A DNA stretch of 64,000 nucleotides from Pseudorasbora parva (taxonomy: Eukaryota > Chordata > Actinopteri > Cypriniformes > Gobionidae), in the NCBI RefSeq assembly GCF_024679245.1, contig NC_090183.1, positions 22,925,355 through 22,989,354 on the forward strand. The letters run 5' to 3'. The first letter of the stretch is position 1; the number at the start of each line of letters is the position of its first letter. The notes under the pieces are model-generated. The model was not told the DNA's origin. It did no database searches and worked only from the letters and a program-made list of their open reading frames with translations. The position numbers and the translations under genes are program-made. Positions 1-11,587 of the stretch are shown here, in pieces.

Positions 1-104
1 TGTGACCAAAAATCATGAGTTGCATCAGGTCACGTTAGTCAAGCGCGCATTCGCTGACTGTCAGCTGATCATGTCTACCTATAGGAATACGATGTCTATC
101 ACAG

Positions 105-590
105 CTAGGGTGGCCATACGTCTGGATTTTGGCCGGACAGTCCAGATTTTAAGCCCCCTGTCCGGCATCTGGCGCAGCCTCAAGCCGGACACTGAATTGT
201 CCTCCTTTTTGGAGTTTTGGAGAATCTGCCTAAAAAAACACGCTCTAGCATCTTTGTTGGGACACAGCAGCATAGCGTCTAATGCCGTAAGATCCTTGGT
301 CAAACAAACGAATGGCTGAAAGCGGTGTCAAATGAATATCTGATATATCATTGGCTAAAAATGTAAACGAGCAAGACGTGCTGGCTGTCATAACGTTAAC
401 ATGCCGAAACGTCACGGTCAATGGACAATTGAGCATAAATTTATATCAAATGCACACTGTGCCATTGTGAAGTGGACGTTAATAGTCAAAGGAAAGCCGC
501 CACTGACCGACATGCCAGCACAGAAAAACATAAAAGTAACCAATCATGTAGGTTAGCCGCAAAGTTCGTAGAACAAGGAGGAAGAAGATG
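105..590 (+). mobile_element. hAT-like transposon 5' fragment with decayed BED-type zinc finger
   Basis: The segment opens with CTAGGGTGGCCATACGTC, which resembles a hAT terminus. At 401 an ATG begins MPKRHGQWTIEHKF, the usual style of start for a hAT transposase. From 451, one frame over, comes C-T-L-C-H-C followed by a basic stretch ending T-E-K-H-K-S-N. That is the Cys-x2-Cys ... His-x-His pattern of the zinc finger that precedes many hAT/ZBED transposases. The two parts are in different frames, so a frameshift has broken the gene. A stop follows near 590, and no catalytic domain or right terminus is visible. It is a dead 5' piece. Confidence 0.5.
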
Positions 591-871
591 GTTGGCATGA
601 CTGGGACTCATGTTTATTCAGAACTCTTGTGGTACAAACAAATTAATGTCGCACTCACAACAACTCATTTCAATATAACTTGTTCACAGCAATCTTTCTC
701 CAAATATCTGTTTTCGTACAGACCTCGCTAAACCACGCTCCCTCCGCCACAGTCATGTTTAGCTGCAGAGCTTTGTAAATTCATGCAGTCAAGCCTCAAT
801 ACTGTAATAACAGAAATACATAAATAAACAAAAAATAAGAGTGATAAATAAATAAATATACATTTCTGTTC
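591..871. other. Non-coding, nothing recognised
   Basis: AT-rich sequence between the hAT fragment and the fold-back MITE. I see no open coding signal. Its right edge (809-853) is one arm of a long inverted repeat described separately. Confidence 0.4.
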
Positions 872-1382
872 TTAAAGGGTTAGTTCACCCAAAAATTTAA
901 TTTATGTCATTAATTACTCACCCTAATGTGGTTCTTCACCCGTAAGACCTCCGTTCATCTTCGGAACACAGTTTAAGATATTTTATATTTTAGTCCCAGA
1001 GCATATGCAGTCTATGCACACTGTACTGTCCATGTCCAGAAAGCTAATAAAAACATCATCAAAGTAGTCCATATGTGACTTCAGTTGATTGATTAGAATC
1101 TCTTGAAGCACTGGAAATACATTTTGGTGCAAAAATATTAAGAACTACGACTTTATTCATCATTGTCTTCTCTTCCGTGTTCCTCAAATAAAGATTCAAA
1201 CGGTCATGAATCAGTGACTTGATCAATGATTCAGATTGCCAATGTCACGTGATTTCAGCAGTTTGGATCGCGTATCAAACTGCCAAACTGCTGAAATCAC
1301 GTGACATTGGCAATCCGAATCATTGATCGATGTAATTATTTATTTTTCGCATTCATTATTTGTTTATTTATGTATTTCTGTT
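809..1382. repeat. Inverted flanking arms (809-853 and 1338-1382)
   Basis: The 45 bases starting AACAGAAATACATAAATAAA at 809 recur in reverse complement at 1338-1382 with a few mismatches and a small gap. The arms flank the MITE at 876-1335. Either they are the outer part of a larger fold-back element, or the MITE inserted inside an older palindrome. Confidence 0.55.
876..1335 (+). mobile_element. Fold-back MITE, TTAA type, with central palindrome
   Basis: The element starts AGGGTTAGTTCACCCAAAAA directly after TTAA (872-875). This is the terminal sequence of a very common teleost fold-back MITE, similar to those described as Angel elements (name from memory). The same family occurs in the opposite orientation at 59430-59885, where the internal stretch around TCTTCGGAACAC also matches. 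Near the right end an almost perfect hairpin joins 1228-1266 with 1285-1323 (core CCAATGTCACGTGATTTCAG). The expected right terminus is absent, so this copy is truncated or rearranged. Confidence 0.6.
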
Positions 1383-1630
1383 GTTTCATATACATATATA
1401 TGCTCCTTTAGTATTATCAGCAGCTCCCCAGAGCAAATTACCCTCTATTAAATATTGTCATTATCTGCAATACATTATGTTGGTTTTGTTGTTATTGCTG
1501 CTCTTCCTGCTCTCTTCCTGCCCAGAACAGAACCATACTGCCAATCCAAACTGTATGCTAATTGTCAATCATCTTTGACGATAGTGGTCCTCACAGTAAT
1601 ATAACAGTAATATAACTGGACTGTACTTAC
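1336..1630. other. Intronic sequence downstream of septin 9 exon
   Basis: On the minus strand this follows the donor of the exon at 1631-1980, so it is the next septin 9 intron. No further exon resembling the P-loop region of a septin was found between base 1 and 1630. Confidence 0.5.
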
Positions 1631-1980
1631 TATGGCCGTCAGAACTAGGGGATTTCCGTCCAACGTGATTTGGAGATGGACACCTTGTTGTAACCTGTGG
1701 ATGGTGGAGACTGTCATGACCTCTGGCTTCTGTTGTTTTGGTCATACTGATTTCATGCTTCCTTGCTGATCCATCCCCAGGACTCGGTGGCTCGCTCTTT
1801 CTAAAGGTGGTCTCTGGGAGTTTTGCACTGGCATGAGGAACAATGGTAGATGCTGCACGTGTGATGGGGGCAATGGTCTCCAGTGTCTTGCTGAAGGTGA
1901 CTGAATGCTTCTGCATCTCAGGGGTCTTACTGTGGCCCAAGACATCTGGTCTCTTCAGCCCAAACCGGGCTGTGCCAGGA
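1631..1980 (-). CDS. septin9: septin 9, internal coding exon (N-terminal variable region)
   Basis: This minus-strand exon is open for 350 nt. Its acceptor lies in TTTGTCCTAG (bases 1981-1990 on the plus strand) and its donor is GTAAGT (1625-1630). It enters with the last base of a codon and joins the exon at 2897-3161 in phase across a Ser codon. The translation begins SPGTARFGLKRPDVLGHSKT, matching the human septin-9 block RFGLKRAEVLGHKTPE (family sequence from memory). The rest is Ser/Pro/Thr-rich, low-complexity and probably disordered, like the SEPT9 N-terminal extension that binds microtubules and actin before the GTPase domain. It ends in phase 1 after S-S-D-G-H. The GTPase exons are outside the window. 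The alternative, a chance ORF, is unlikely given matching splice phases and family blocks. Confidence 0.88.
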
Positions 1981-2896
1981 CTAGGACAAAATACAATGTT
2001 ATCTTTTAGTTTAGCATTACATAATCTGCATTATACAATTGTTAGTTCTGGTCTTCTGATGTGAGTGGATAAGAGTGCTCATATTTCATATAACAGCACT
2101 TTAAATATTTGTAGCTATTTTTCACTGTTCACTTGTCCAGCACTATTTTCGTTGGCTGAGCAGAAAAAAACTGGTGTTTAAAATCTAAGTGACTAAAATA
2201 GTTTCTGTTTTTTAAAACTGTCTGATGTGAGTTCAGATGTATTATACAAGTTGGTAATTTCATATTACTTTGTACAAAAATGTATTGTTTTGTAGGTAAA
2301 AGTCATCATGAAGGTCCACTCCAAACCATTTAGGGGAGCATGAGCAAATTAAACAAAAATGTACAAAGGAGATTATATGAACTTGCCACAAAGTGTTTAC
2401 TTTTATTAATATAAAATATTAAAGTTACATTTTAGACAAAATGTTTGCAGTTATGTTTTTGTTTCACCAACAAATGTAGTTATATACAAAACAGTGTCTC
2501 AGAGCAATGCACAGTAGAGTGATTTTTTTTATGAATTAAGGTTTTTAAACAAATTGATTGAGTGAATGATTCAATGGCTCACCTAAAACACACAAAATAA
2601 ACTGACTGCTGTCTTTGTCTTTGATGCTGTAAATCCAGAGAACACTTTAGCATTTTTACTCTTCTCTACCATGGCTTTTCAGCATTATTGAAAACAGTCT
2701 GCTAAATGGCTAAAGCCTATTCTGTCTGTGAACCACAGAACTTGCACAGCTCTCATTCTTACCAAAAGTGCTCACAGCAAGACCACACAACTGGAATTGC
2801 TAAACGATGCCACGCAAGACAATTTTGGTCTGCCCAATAAAATCTAATAACTGACAGTGACATGAAAATTGCAGTTATACATGTTTTAGTTTATAC
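1981..2896 (-). other. septin9: septin 9 intron (about 0.9 kb)
   Basis: Minus-strand intron bounded by GTATAA (donor, 2891-2896) and the acceptor AG at 1981-1982. It separates two blocks that, as I recall, are continuous in one large human SEPT9 exon. It is AT-rich with no coding signal. Confidence 0.75.
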
Positions 2897-3161
2897 CTGG
2901 GAGAGCCTTCAAAAGCTTTGCCGTTGTTGTTAGATGAGATGTCAAAGCCTAGCTCTGTCCTGCGTGACACAGGTTCAGGAGTTCGTGCCTTGGGCCTCGA
3001 GGTGTCAGGAGGCTTGGTACCATTGGAGCCCAGTTCGTAATACCGCCCACTGGTTGGAGACATGGCTGAACGCTGAACATTGGACGGTGGTCGGCGTGTG
3101 TGAGGTGATGAAGAGTGCGAGGAGGAGTCCACATCCTCCACTTCAAAGGAGCGTTTCAGAG
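2897..3161 (-). CDS. septin9: septin 9, first common coding exon
   Basis: A 265-nt minus-strand exon with acceptor CCTTTTCCAACCAG (AG at 3162-3163) and donor GTATAA. It begins with two bases completing an Ala codon and continues LKRSFEVEDVDSSSHSSS, the hallmark septin-9 start of the exon shared by alternative transcripts (human LKRSFEVEEVE). Further on it has TPEPVSRRTELGFDISS, matching human EPVSRRTELSIDISS. This is the basic N-terminal domain that, in SEPT9, contacts microtubules through K/R-rich repeats. The Arg whose human counterpart is R88 in isoform-c numbering (mutated in hereditary neuralgic amyotrophy) is conserved, encoded at 2962-2964. The neighbouring S93 position is Gly here. 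The exon ends in phase 2 (AG), completed by T from the next exon. Confidence 0.92.
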
Positions 3162-3825
3162 CTGGTTGGAAAAGGTCAGATTAGAAAACTTTTCAGATTG
3201 GAATTTAATGTGTTAAAACTCCTAGACATCAACACATCTAACCATCAAATTCTAGAGAAAGAGCTGCGGTTTGAAATACAAATTATGTAAATAAAAAAAA
3301 AAAGAAGCCATTCATTTGTACTCAACCTAACCATTATATTTTATAGTGTTAGAAAAGTAATGGAAGGCTGAGGGCATCCAGACTGCGAGGCAGGTCGGCC
3401 AAACCCACAGAAAACATTCTACAGATGGTAAATTTGTCATGGTACCCAGGGTGCACTTATCAGCACAGAAGAGTTATGAAACACCATATTACTTTGTAAT
3501 GAATTTTCTGATGGGTGGAACCGCCAAATTCAGTGCTCTGGCTAAACATTGGGCTCAAAACAGCAACATTGTGTTCATAAATACACTTTATTGCAGATAT
3601 AAGTGATTGTAAAAGAAAGCAAATTTATAATTTCAAGGTTTTCATAATCTCAGGCAGACTGAAAGGCAGTCACAAACCAATTGCCCATCGCAGATCAATA
3701 ATTGCAGATCATTTTCATTGTTCTTTTATTAATTTCTTTTGTCACACCTGCCAGCAAGTGATTTATAAGTACAACTGAACACAGAAATACATTTGTATAA
3801 TTCCAATAAAATATATAACTAATAT

Positions 3826-3830
<5 letters not shown>

Positions 3831-3875
<45 letters not shown>
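3831..3875. repeat. (GT)n microsatellite
   Basis: About 22 uninterrupted GT units, followed by a short G-rich tail. Confidence 0.98.
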
Positions 3876-3877
<2 letters not shown>

Positions 3878-4029
3878 GTGGGGATAAAAACATGAATATT
3901 CCCCTATTTAAAGATACAGTTGCAATTACTGTCTTTTATTTGAATCAAACACATTCCATTTTTTCAGCTAGTGTTGTAACACCTCTATATTTTATCATAT
4001 TTGTTATTGTGTACCTTAATGTCTGACTT

Positions 4030-6000
4030 TCAATGATTGTATGCTTCTCAAAATCTCATTTTATGTGAAGTTATTGTAAAGACAAATTTTGTTTTATTTC
4101 CATACAGCCACAACTGTCTTACTGTTTATGCACTTATTCTCCCTAGTTTATTTAGTCTCCCAATAAACTAAACATCATGGTCAGATTAATCTCAGACAAG
4201 AAAATGTAGACTGAATCATATGCATCTGCCTCATATGGCTAACCAAAGAAACAAATTCATATCAGGACAAATCATATCAGTAGTGGCCTGTTTTGTCATG
4301 CTTGTCTAAATCCAGATGTCCCGTTTGGTGCCAGTGCCAGCATCACTGCTGGAATGCTTAAGGTCACTGGATGCCCAGAGGAGATGCCCTGGTTCTGATA
4401 ATTAATTACGCATTTTCTAAGATATGATGGGTGAACCGGTGGCCAAAGGACTTCGTGCTTAATATACTGTACATGTGTGCAGTTATATGTGCAACAAAAA
4501 CAGCAATGCTGCCATTGTTTATTTTTTTCTTCTTTAGTTATTGGTGCAGACAGAAACACCATGGACTACAATAGAGTTCAGGCTGTCCAATTCATATGTA
4601 ATAGAAAAGCTAAGGAAGCCTATTTCCACCACATATGAGACCAATCATAACTATGACATAAAACGTCTAAATTATGAGATTAATAAGAGATTAATTAATA
4701 ACTATGAGATACAATGTAGAAATAATGACATAAAGGCCTGGTTTCACAGAAAGATCTTACAGAAATATTTTAAAATACTGTCATATTATCAGTGCAATTT
4801 GCTTTCAGTTCAAGCAGCGTAAATATGCTTTTTAATCTGGTACTAGGTTTAAGACAAAAAATTATGAGGTAAAAGTCAAAAATTTTTAGATAAATAAAAA
4901 AAAATGTTATATAAATTACTATTACTTTTTATATCATAATTATAACCTTTTTCTTATTCCAATGTATCACATAATCCTTTATGTCTCTTAAATCTGCCAT
5001 TTTATCATTTTTTTCTTTTCTCATTTGGTGGAAATGGGCTTGCATACAAATCAGTCTAATAGTATTTTCTGTTAGTATGAAGTGACTTGTGTCTGTTTGT
5101 GAATGCATGTTAGTTGGCATAGTTTTAGGTACTTTGATAAAAAAAATATATAGATAGAAATTGCCACTGATAAAAAATATGTCTACTCCCTTTCAAATTG
5201 CTTCAGATAAAATAAAATAAAATCTCTCCTAAGAATATATAAGGTTCCTTATGGATTTTGTTACATGACCATGCAGAGGGAATAAATTATTCTACTGGAA
5301 AACTATAAAATACTTCATATTTTTATAATAATGGAAAACAGAGCTAAAACACTTGTGACATTTAGCTTGACCTTTGAATGTAATGGCATCTAAATAAATG
5401 GCTAGACATTAAAATGGTTTTGGTGAAAGACAGTATACTTTTCTCACACTAACAGCTTGATAGTAAAGGGAATAGTAGACTGTCATAAACTTTAACAGTT
5501 TAATTAAATCTGAACTGCTCATTTAAGTATCTTACACACTTCCAGTATATGTTTTATAATAAAATGTGAATATGGTCAAAATAAACGAGATCATAAGAAT
5601 GTCCAAACCACTCTGCCACTGATTCAAAATCCCACCACCCAGTTGTTTATGACTTGAGAGAAAACACAATCTCTCTAAAGTTGGGCCAGATATTTCCGAG
5701 ACAAACTTTCCCAGAGTGCCTGCAATATTTACAGTGCTTAGAAAATCCCTTATGAGTTTCTCACACTCAGCACACAAACTAGCAATGAATAACACAACAT
5801 ATGCATTAAGGCACATTATAGCAGATGATTTCATTTTAATGTCACTCAAACTGATAAACTGTCAGTATTTGTTATTTCTTTGTACAACTACTTCTAAAGC
5901 AACAGCTGACTAATAGCCTCATCACAAAATAGGAGTGTCAGAAACCTTCCATGAGATAATCTACTAATCTGCCGAGTTATTTTATGTGTCAGCAGGGCTT
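4030..6000. other. Intronic AT-rich sequence, nothing recognised
   Basis: Short ORFs here lack codon structure, splice-consistent edges or familiar motifs. I see no dispersed repeat that recurs elsewhere in the window. Confidence 0.4.
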
Positions 6001-6026
6001 TTTTTTTTTTTTTGCTGATGCTGTCT

Positions 6027-6180
<154 letters not shown>

Positions 6181-6557
6181 GTCTATTCATAAATATTAAT
6201 TACATAATTTAAAGTTGTGCCACATGACATATTAAAACTAAAACCATTACCAACCTTGCCTTATCATAAACAGGGCAAAAAATCAGATACTAAATCTGCA
6301 GGAGTATCATTTGATTATGCGTGTTGGTTGCAGAGAGAAAGAGAGACGGTCATGACAGCATTACCAAAAAATATATGTCATAATTGTAACACATTTTTGT
6401 CATGTTGTCATTGCTCAAAAACCTTTTGAAATATTTGGGGAAAAAATGATGTTTGTAACTTGTAACTATCTTCTTGTTAACATTCAACAATTTTTTTTAC
6501 AAGCAATGTTAGAGTCACAATATTGATTGAAACAAAGTCAAATGTTACATCTGCACA

Positions 6558-7585
6558 TGCGGGGGCGATTTTAACACCATATGGGGGCAATTGTAACAAC
6601 ACCTGTAATACCTTTGTAAAAAATACCAAGGACCCCAATACACTTCAGAGAATATAGTTTAAACTATTTAATATCAATTATAATATTGGCAGTGACACTT
6701 CCCTTACTATTTTTCTTGGTCTGAACAGCATGCTGTAAACAAGTGTTTACAGTGTGTACAGAGTTTACTCAGTAAAATGGATCCAGATTGAGAAGCAAAA
6801 TCTTTAACCTCTGTACTATGCTACTAAATATATTGATAACACAGTATAGTTTAATAGGGTATAGTTAAATCGTAGGCTATACATAAATATTAAACGGAAC
6901 AGAAAAAACTTTTCACATTATTACATTATTATTACAACATTAGAAAAAAAAAATCTTCTATTTTCTATATTGAATTTCCATGGTAGGCTTGTATAACAAG
7001 CCAAAAATAATACTAAATATGTTGATCTTACACCAATGCGTAGTATATGGCAGTATTTAAATTCATAGATATTGAAGAATTAGAAAGCATTAAAATTTGC
7101 TCTTGGTGGGATTTGAACCCCAGTCCCCAGATTAAGAGGCACTCAAAGACTATAAAGCACTGGTCTGCTGCCACAATCAGGGGCATCGTACTGGGGGGAT
7201 AAAGGGTACCGAGTAACCAGGGCCCGAGGCAGGAAGGGGCCTTAGAAGTCAGTGTTCTATACATACACATACATGGTACGGGGGCCCAGCAAGATGTTTT
7301 TTGGCAATTGTAACGCAGTTGCCCCCTGACTGTACGACCTCATGACATGCTACCCTAGAAACAATAAAGCAAAAGTTTGACAAATATATAAAATGTTAGA
7401 AAACAGAATGGTCATGAAAACAAGACAGATTTACCAAGTATCACTCAGCAGCTTGTCCTTTGGCAAGCAGAAAGGGATCTCCACTGAGCATATGCAAAAT
7501 GAGTTTCATGATTCTGACTCATTTCTGATTGATGTAATTTGAGATGTTACAATTGCCCCCTGTTACAATTGCCCCCGGTCTCCCC
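6558..7585. repeat. Interspersed repeat bounded by inverted GTTACAATTGCCCC motifs
   Basis: The motif GGGGGCAATTGTAAC occurs near 6580, with a degenerate neighbour at 6562. A related inverted pair lies near 7305-7325. Two tandem reverse-complement copies (TGTTACAATTGCCCCC) lie at 7551-7583. The motifs point outward from a roughly 1-kb region, as subterminal repeats of a DNA transposon would. No transposase is visible and exact ends cannot be set. Confidence 0.4.
7085..7175 (-). repeat. Possible tRNA-derived SINE fragment
   Basis: Read on the minus strand, GGGGTTCAAATCCCACC (7096-7112) is a good Pol III B-box inside a T-arm-like hairpin, preceded by sequence that could derive from a tRNA body. 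No clear A-box or SINE tail is visible, so this is only a candidate. Confidence 0.3.
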
Positions 7586-8524
7586 CACTTCATCTTTAAT
7601 AATATGAGATTTTGGCCAAATGTCAGAAAAAAACATTCCGCATGGCTACAGTAAACTTTATAACCTGAAATGAAAATATAATGCACTTTCTGCCTCGGTT
7701 GTTGCTGTTATTGACAGACAAAGCATGCATCTCTGACATGATTTCTGCGAAATGTGCTTGTTCAAAAACCTCAAAACTCCATTTGAGCTTGATGTTGGTG
7801 AAATGTTAATAATATGGTGACATATGCAAGTGTTTTAAATTAATGTAGGTTATTTAGATCTGTAGATCTGTCTGATCATTTCTGACTTCGCCCCGACTTA
7901 TGCCTTAATTAAAATGTAAGGGTAAACTAAATCAATCAGGCTCTATAAGAAAAAAATAATAAATACTCTGACTTTGAATTAAAAATGTGATTTAATCCTG
8001 TCATAATTTAAACTGTAATATCATAATCTGCCATCGGCATCTTAATTTTTGCCATTAAATCTACTGTATATGCTTAAGTTATCATTAGCTTATGGATGTA
8101 CCCTATTTTACATGTAAATGTGCCTTATATGTGTCTTAATAGGTATGTTTGGGCTTTTGAGTTCATGTATGCTTAATTATATAAATAAAAATAAAGAAAC
8201 TGCATTTTTTTCATCTTTGTTTTAAGTATAGGTGGTGTAAAGGAATAAGGATGGCACTTTTAGTATGTTTATTCATATTTTAGTAAGTGATTTGTAAGTG
8301 CATTATTGTGTCATGCTTGTGGGGGGACATCATACTTAACTCATTATTAACTTACCATAGACTAACATCAACTCATGTACTGTTAATGCATCATTTTATC
8401 ATAACTTTACTTGAGGAGGCACATCATAATTAATTCACTGTTAATTACTTACTAAATACAGCTCATGCTTTATCATAAACTATCAAATACACTCATACTA
8501 GTATAACTAATTCAGCACAGTTAA

Positions 8525-8848
8525 AGGGATAGTTCACCCAAAAAGGAAAATTCTGTCATAATTTACTCACCCTCAAGTTGTTTCTAAACCTGTATGAGTT
8601 TCTTTGTTCTGCTGAACATAAAAGAATACATAAGAATAATAACCAAGCAGATACAACAACCATTGACTACCATAGTAGGGAGTAAAAAATACTATGCTAG
8701 TCAAAGGTTGCTCTATCTGCTTGGTTACAAACATTCTTCCAAATATCTTCTTATGTGTTTAACAGAGCAAAGAAACTCATACAGGGTTGGGACAACTTGT
8801 GGGTGAGTAAATGATGACAACATTTTCATTTTTGTGTGAATTATCCCT
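8525..8848. mobile_element. Fold-back MITE with TTAA on both sides
   Basis: The element is flanked by TTAA (8521-8524 and 8849-8852). It begins AGGGATAGTTCACCCAAAAA and ends with a degenerate inverse (TGTGTGAATTATCCCT). The arms extend far inward: TATGAGTTTCTTTGTTCTGC near 8595 pairs with AGCAAAGAAACTCATACAGG near 8766, and AACCAAGCAGATA pairs with TATCTGCTTGGTT. Most of the 324 bp can fold into one hairpin. This is the classic teleost Angel-like MITE form, with no coding capacity. Confidence 0.8.
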
Positions 8849-9349
8849 TTAAGTGCTGTGTAAATGTACAATATACAATATAATCACTGCCAGTGAATGA
8901 ATGGAGAGTGAACTGTACTGATCCCAGCAAACTTTCCCCTGACTTCAGTGCATGCTTCATGTTCAGTTATTATTTTGGGAACGATTCCTCAGGAGCTGTT
9001 GAACAAATGTTCTTTGTTGTTTTAAATTTTTATTTTTTATTTAGTTGTATAAGTCGCAGTAGGTTGAGTTTGATGGGAAATAGATTAAGACCTTTTAAGA
9101 TTGAATATTTGTGGATTTAGTATTTTCTACATTTGACAAGGAGGATCAGTGAAAGTATGAAAAACTAATACTGTGCCATTTAGTAATGTTTGACTAAGCT
9201 TCAGATGTCAATTGTTTAAAATTGATTTAAATATTTCTTACATTTATTAATATTAGCCTTAGATTTAGTTTGCCCCTAAATGTTAATTAATGCATTAACT
9301 ATCAAACATGTACTAACAAGTAGTTCCATATGACTCCAATCATAGTTAA

Positions 9350-10123
9350 AGGGTTACTTCAGCGATTAGCATATGGCTTTGTATCAGTATAAAACCCTGG
9401 AGTATATTCAAATGATTGTGCTTTCCCCCCTCATATCCCCCTGAGACAAGAGATTTATGCATTTTATTTCTGGAAAAATTCCTCCTATGATGCAAATTGA
9501 CGATTTTTGCATCATAGGAGGAATGTTTGCCCAAAGGCTAAAGACTACAGCCAGTAGAGGGAGCCATTTCCGCATGTTTTGAATCCGCGCATGGGGGATG
9601 GGAGATAACATTCAGCTTGCAGGGAGAGATCAGCTGGCAGCTACAGGCACTCATTTAAACTGAGCTATGGTGAGCAATGTAAGTCTTTTAACTTCTCAAA
9701 TTAATTTCTATGAAAGTTAAGCTTGCAAAGGCATGAACTGAAACGCGCCAGACTGAACTCGCGTTGTGAATGTATGCCGCGAGTGTAGTCGCAATAACCT
9801 CAGCTCTCATCACTCGTGCAGTTAGTGCTCAGTGCTGTGAGACTCGCGCGGTGACTCACTCATTATTTTGAACAGACACGTTCAGTTTTTAATTGTAGTG
9901 TCTTCAACTCCGTCACAGTAATCAAGTTGGTGGCGTTGGGAATGGCCTCACTAGGCAGCGAAGCATTCTGGGAATTGTAGTCTTTAATCCCCATGGGACA
10001 AAAATACATTTTCTGTCTTTTCTCAGTCTAGAAGACACCAAATTCAAAAATAATTTCACATTTCTACTGCATTGATGACCGAGTTTAAATACAGATTCAT
10101 CTTCCCAGCGCTGAAGTACCCCT
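9350..10123 (+). mobile_element. TTAA-flanked non-autonomous transposon, family K, copy 1
   Basis: The element begins AGGGTTACTTCAGCGATTAG after TTAA (9346-9349) and ends AGCGCTGAAGTACCCCT before TTAA (10124-10127). Full-length relatives lie at 18409-19218 (reverse) and 61874-62637 (forward), sharing the interior GAATATATTC...CCCCTGAGAC block and CATTCTGGGAATTGTAG. Near the left end is a palindrome, CCTCCTATGATGCAAA against TTTGCATCATAGGAGG (9481-9523). The TTAA duplication and AGGG terminus are typical of Kolobok or piggyBac-like non-autonomous elements (superfamily inferred). Confidence 0.85.
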
Positions 10124-10127
10124 TTAA

Positions 10128-11587
10128 GAAAAGCTCTTTATTGGTTCATGATTAGTTCATGTTGAACTAATCATTGTAGTACATGATTATTCTGTAACTG
10201 TTGGTGTACTACAACAATATTCTTTTAAAAGTTATATGGAGTGACATTTGATGCTGTATCTACAGCTGTTTGGCTGGGTCGAGCATAGCCCATGAGCTCC
10301 TTTTGGCTTCAGTTTCTGAAGAAAAGCCAACATGCTTTTGAGGGATTATGGGAGCACTCCGTTTGTCCATCCCACGCACCTGGAATTAAAGTAAAAAACA
10401 GAGGAAAAAATAGGAACGGCAAAAAGGAAATCCTTGCCAGAGCAATGTGTATGAGAGCCTGTAGTTGTTTGATATCCTGCAAGCTCTTACTCCAAACAGA
10501 AAAAAATTCCATTAAAATCTACTGTTCTGATTCCTAAACCAATTCAGAGAATTTTAGAAGTTTACGCCAGGATGGACTAAGTCTAATACAATTAGACTTC
10601 TGAAATCTAATACAAAAAACTATAAAAACTATTACCAAAGCAATAAAATGTAAACGGATTAAAAGTTGCCACAAATAGGCACGGGTTGATATTATTTTAT
10701 CAGAAAATAAAAAAATCTGAAAATTGATCAGAACATTTTTTGTAATGGTTTTCAGTGGAGAAATGTGTTGGCTCTGTTTGTTTGACTGTGCTAACTTGGG
10801 GAACTCACCTTACTTAGACAGCCAGCAGATGTAAGATAAAGAAATAAGCAATTACAGTTTGACTAACAAATAACTAAACACATCTAGATGATAAAAAGTT
10901 CAACTTTTGAAATCATATGACCTGAAGTCCTCCAGTCTCTCTCGAGCAGCACACAGTCATTAGATTCAGAACCAGGCCAGCATATGTTAAAGCAGCCAAC
11001 CTTCACTGAAGCTTTATTTTTCTTGGCTTTCTAACAAGGCCTCTGTGTCGAGGCTTACGGCAGCTTTAGGGCAGACCCTACATTAAGATAGATAGACTTA
11101 TATTTCCAGTCCCGTCATAGAACTAAAGAAGCATCAGCTTTCATTTGTCCTACTCTTCAGAAAAGGGCTTAGTGAAGGGAATATGGTGTCAATTAGGAGC
11201 CAACAGAAAACAGAGTATAATTGAAATAAAAATTATAATAATAAAAATATTGCCAACATAAAAGATCAGAGAACCTTTTGAAACCAAAGGGTTATGGGCA
11301 ATATTGGCCCAAAAAGTACGTAAGGAAGCACATTTTGAAAATTCACCAGTAATTAAAAATCCAAATGGGACACACTCATTCATCATATGATTGGTTTTTA
11401 ATAATACAAACTTTGCACATACTAAATTAGATGGATAGTGAAGTTGATTGAAAGAAATCACAGGAAATTATTATATATTAATATAATCTCATATTTTAAT
11501 TAACATTAATATAATCTATATTCTACATATAGTATAGATTATATTCTATATTCATTTAATCTCATTTTCTTTAATAAATTATTCTGA
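10128..11587. other. Intronic sequence, nothing recognised
   Basis: Septin 9 intron sequence. Small AT palindromes lie at 11470-11560. I find no exon with usable splice sites and no repeat shared with the rest of the window. Confidence 0.4.

Noticed and set aside
4562..4822. Possible septin 9 upstream exon on either strand in 3.2-6 kb
   Set aside because: No frame there shows septin-9 text or splice sites matching the phase of the common exon.
5532..5849. 105-codon minus-strand frame with a hydrophobic start
   Set aside because: No family motif, no splice or promoter support, and antisense frames of similar length occur nearby.
7085..7175. Functional tRNA gene on the minus strand
   Set aside because: A B-box is present, but no acceptor stem, anticodon arm or terminator can be drawn. 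It is better explained as a SINE fragment.
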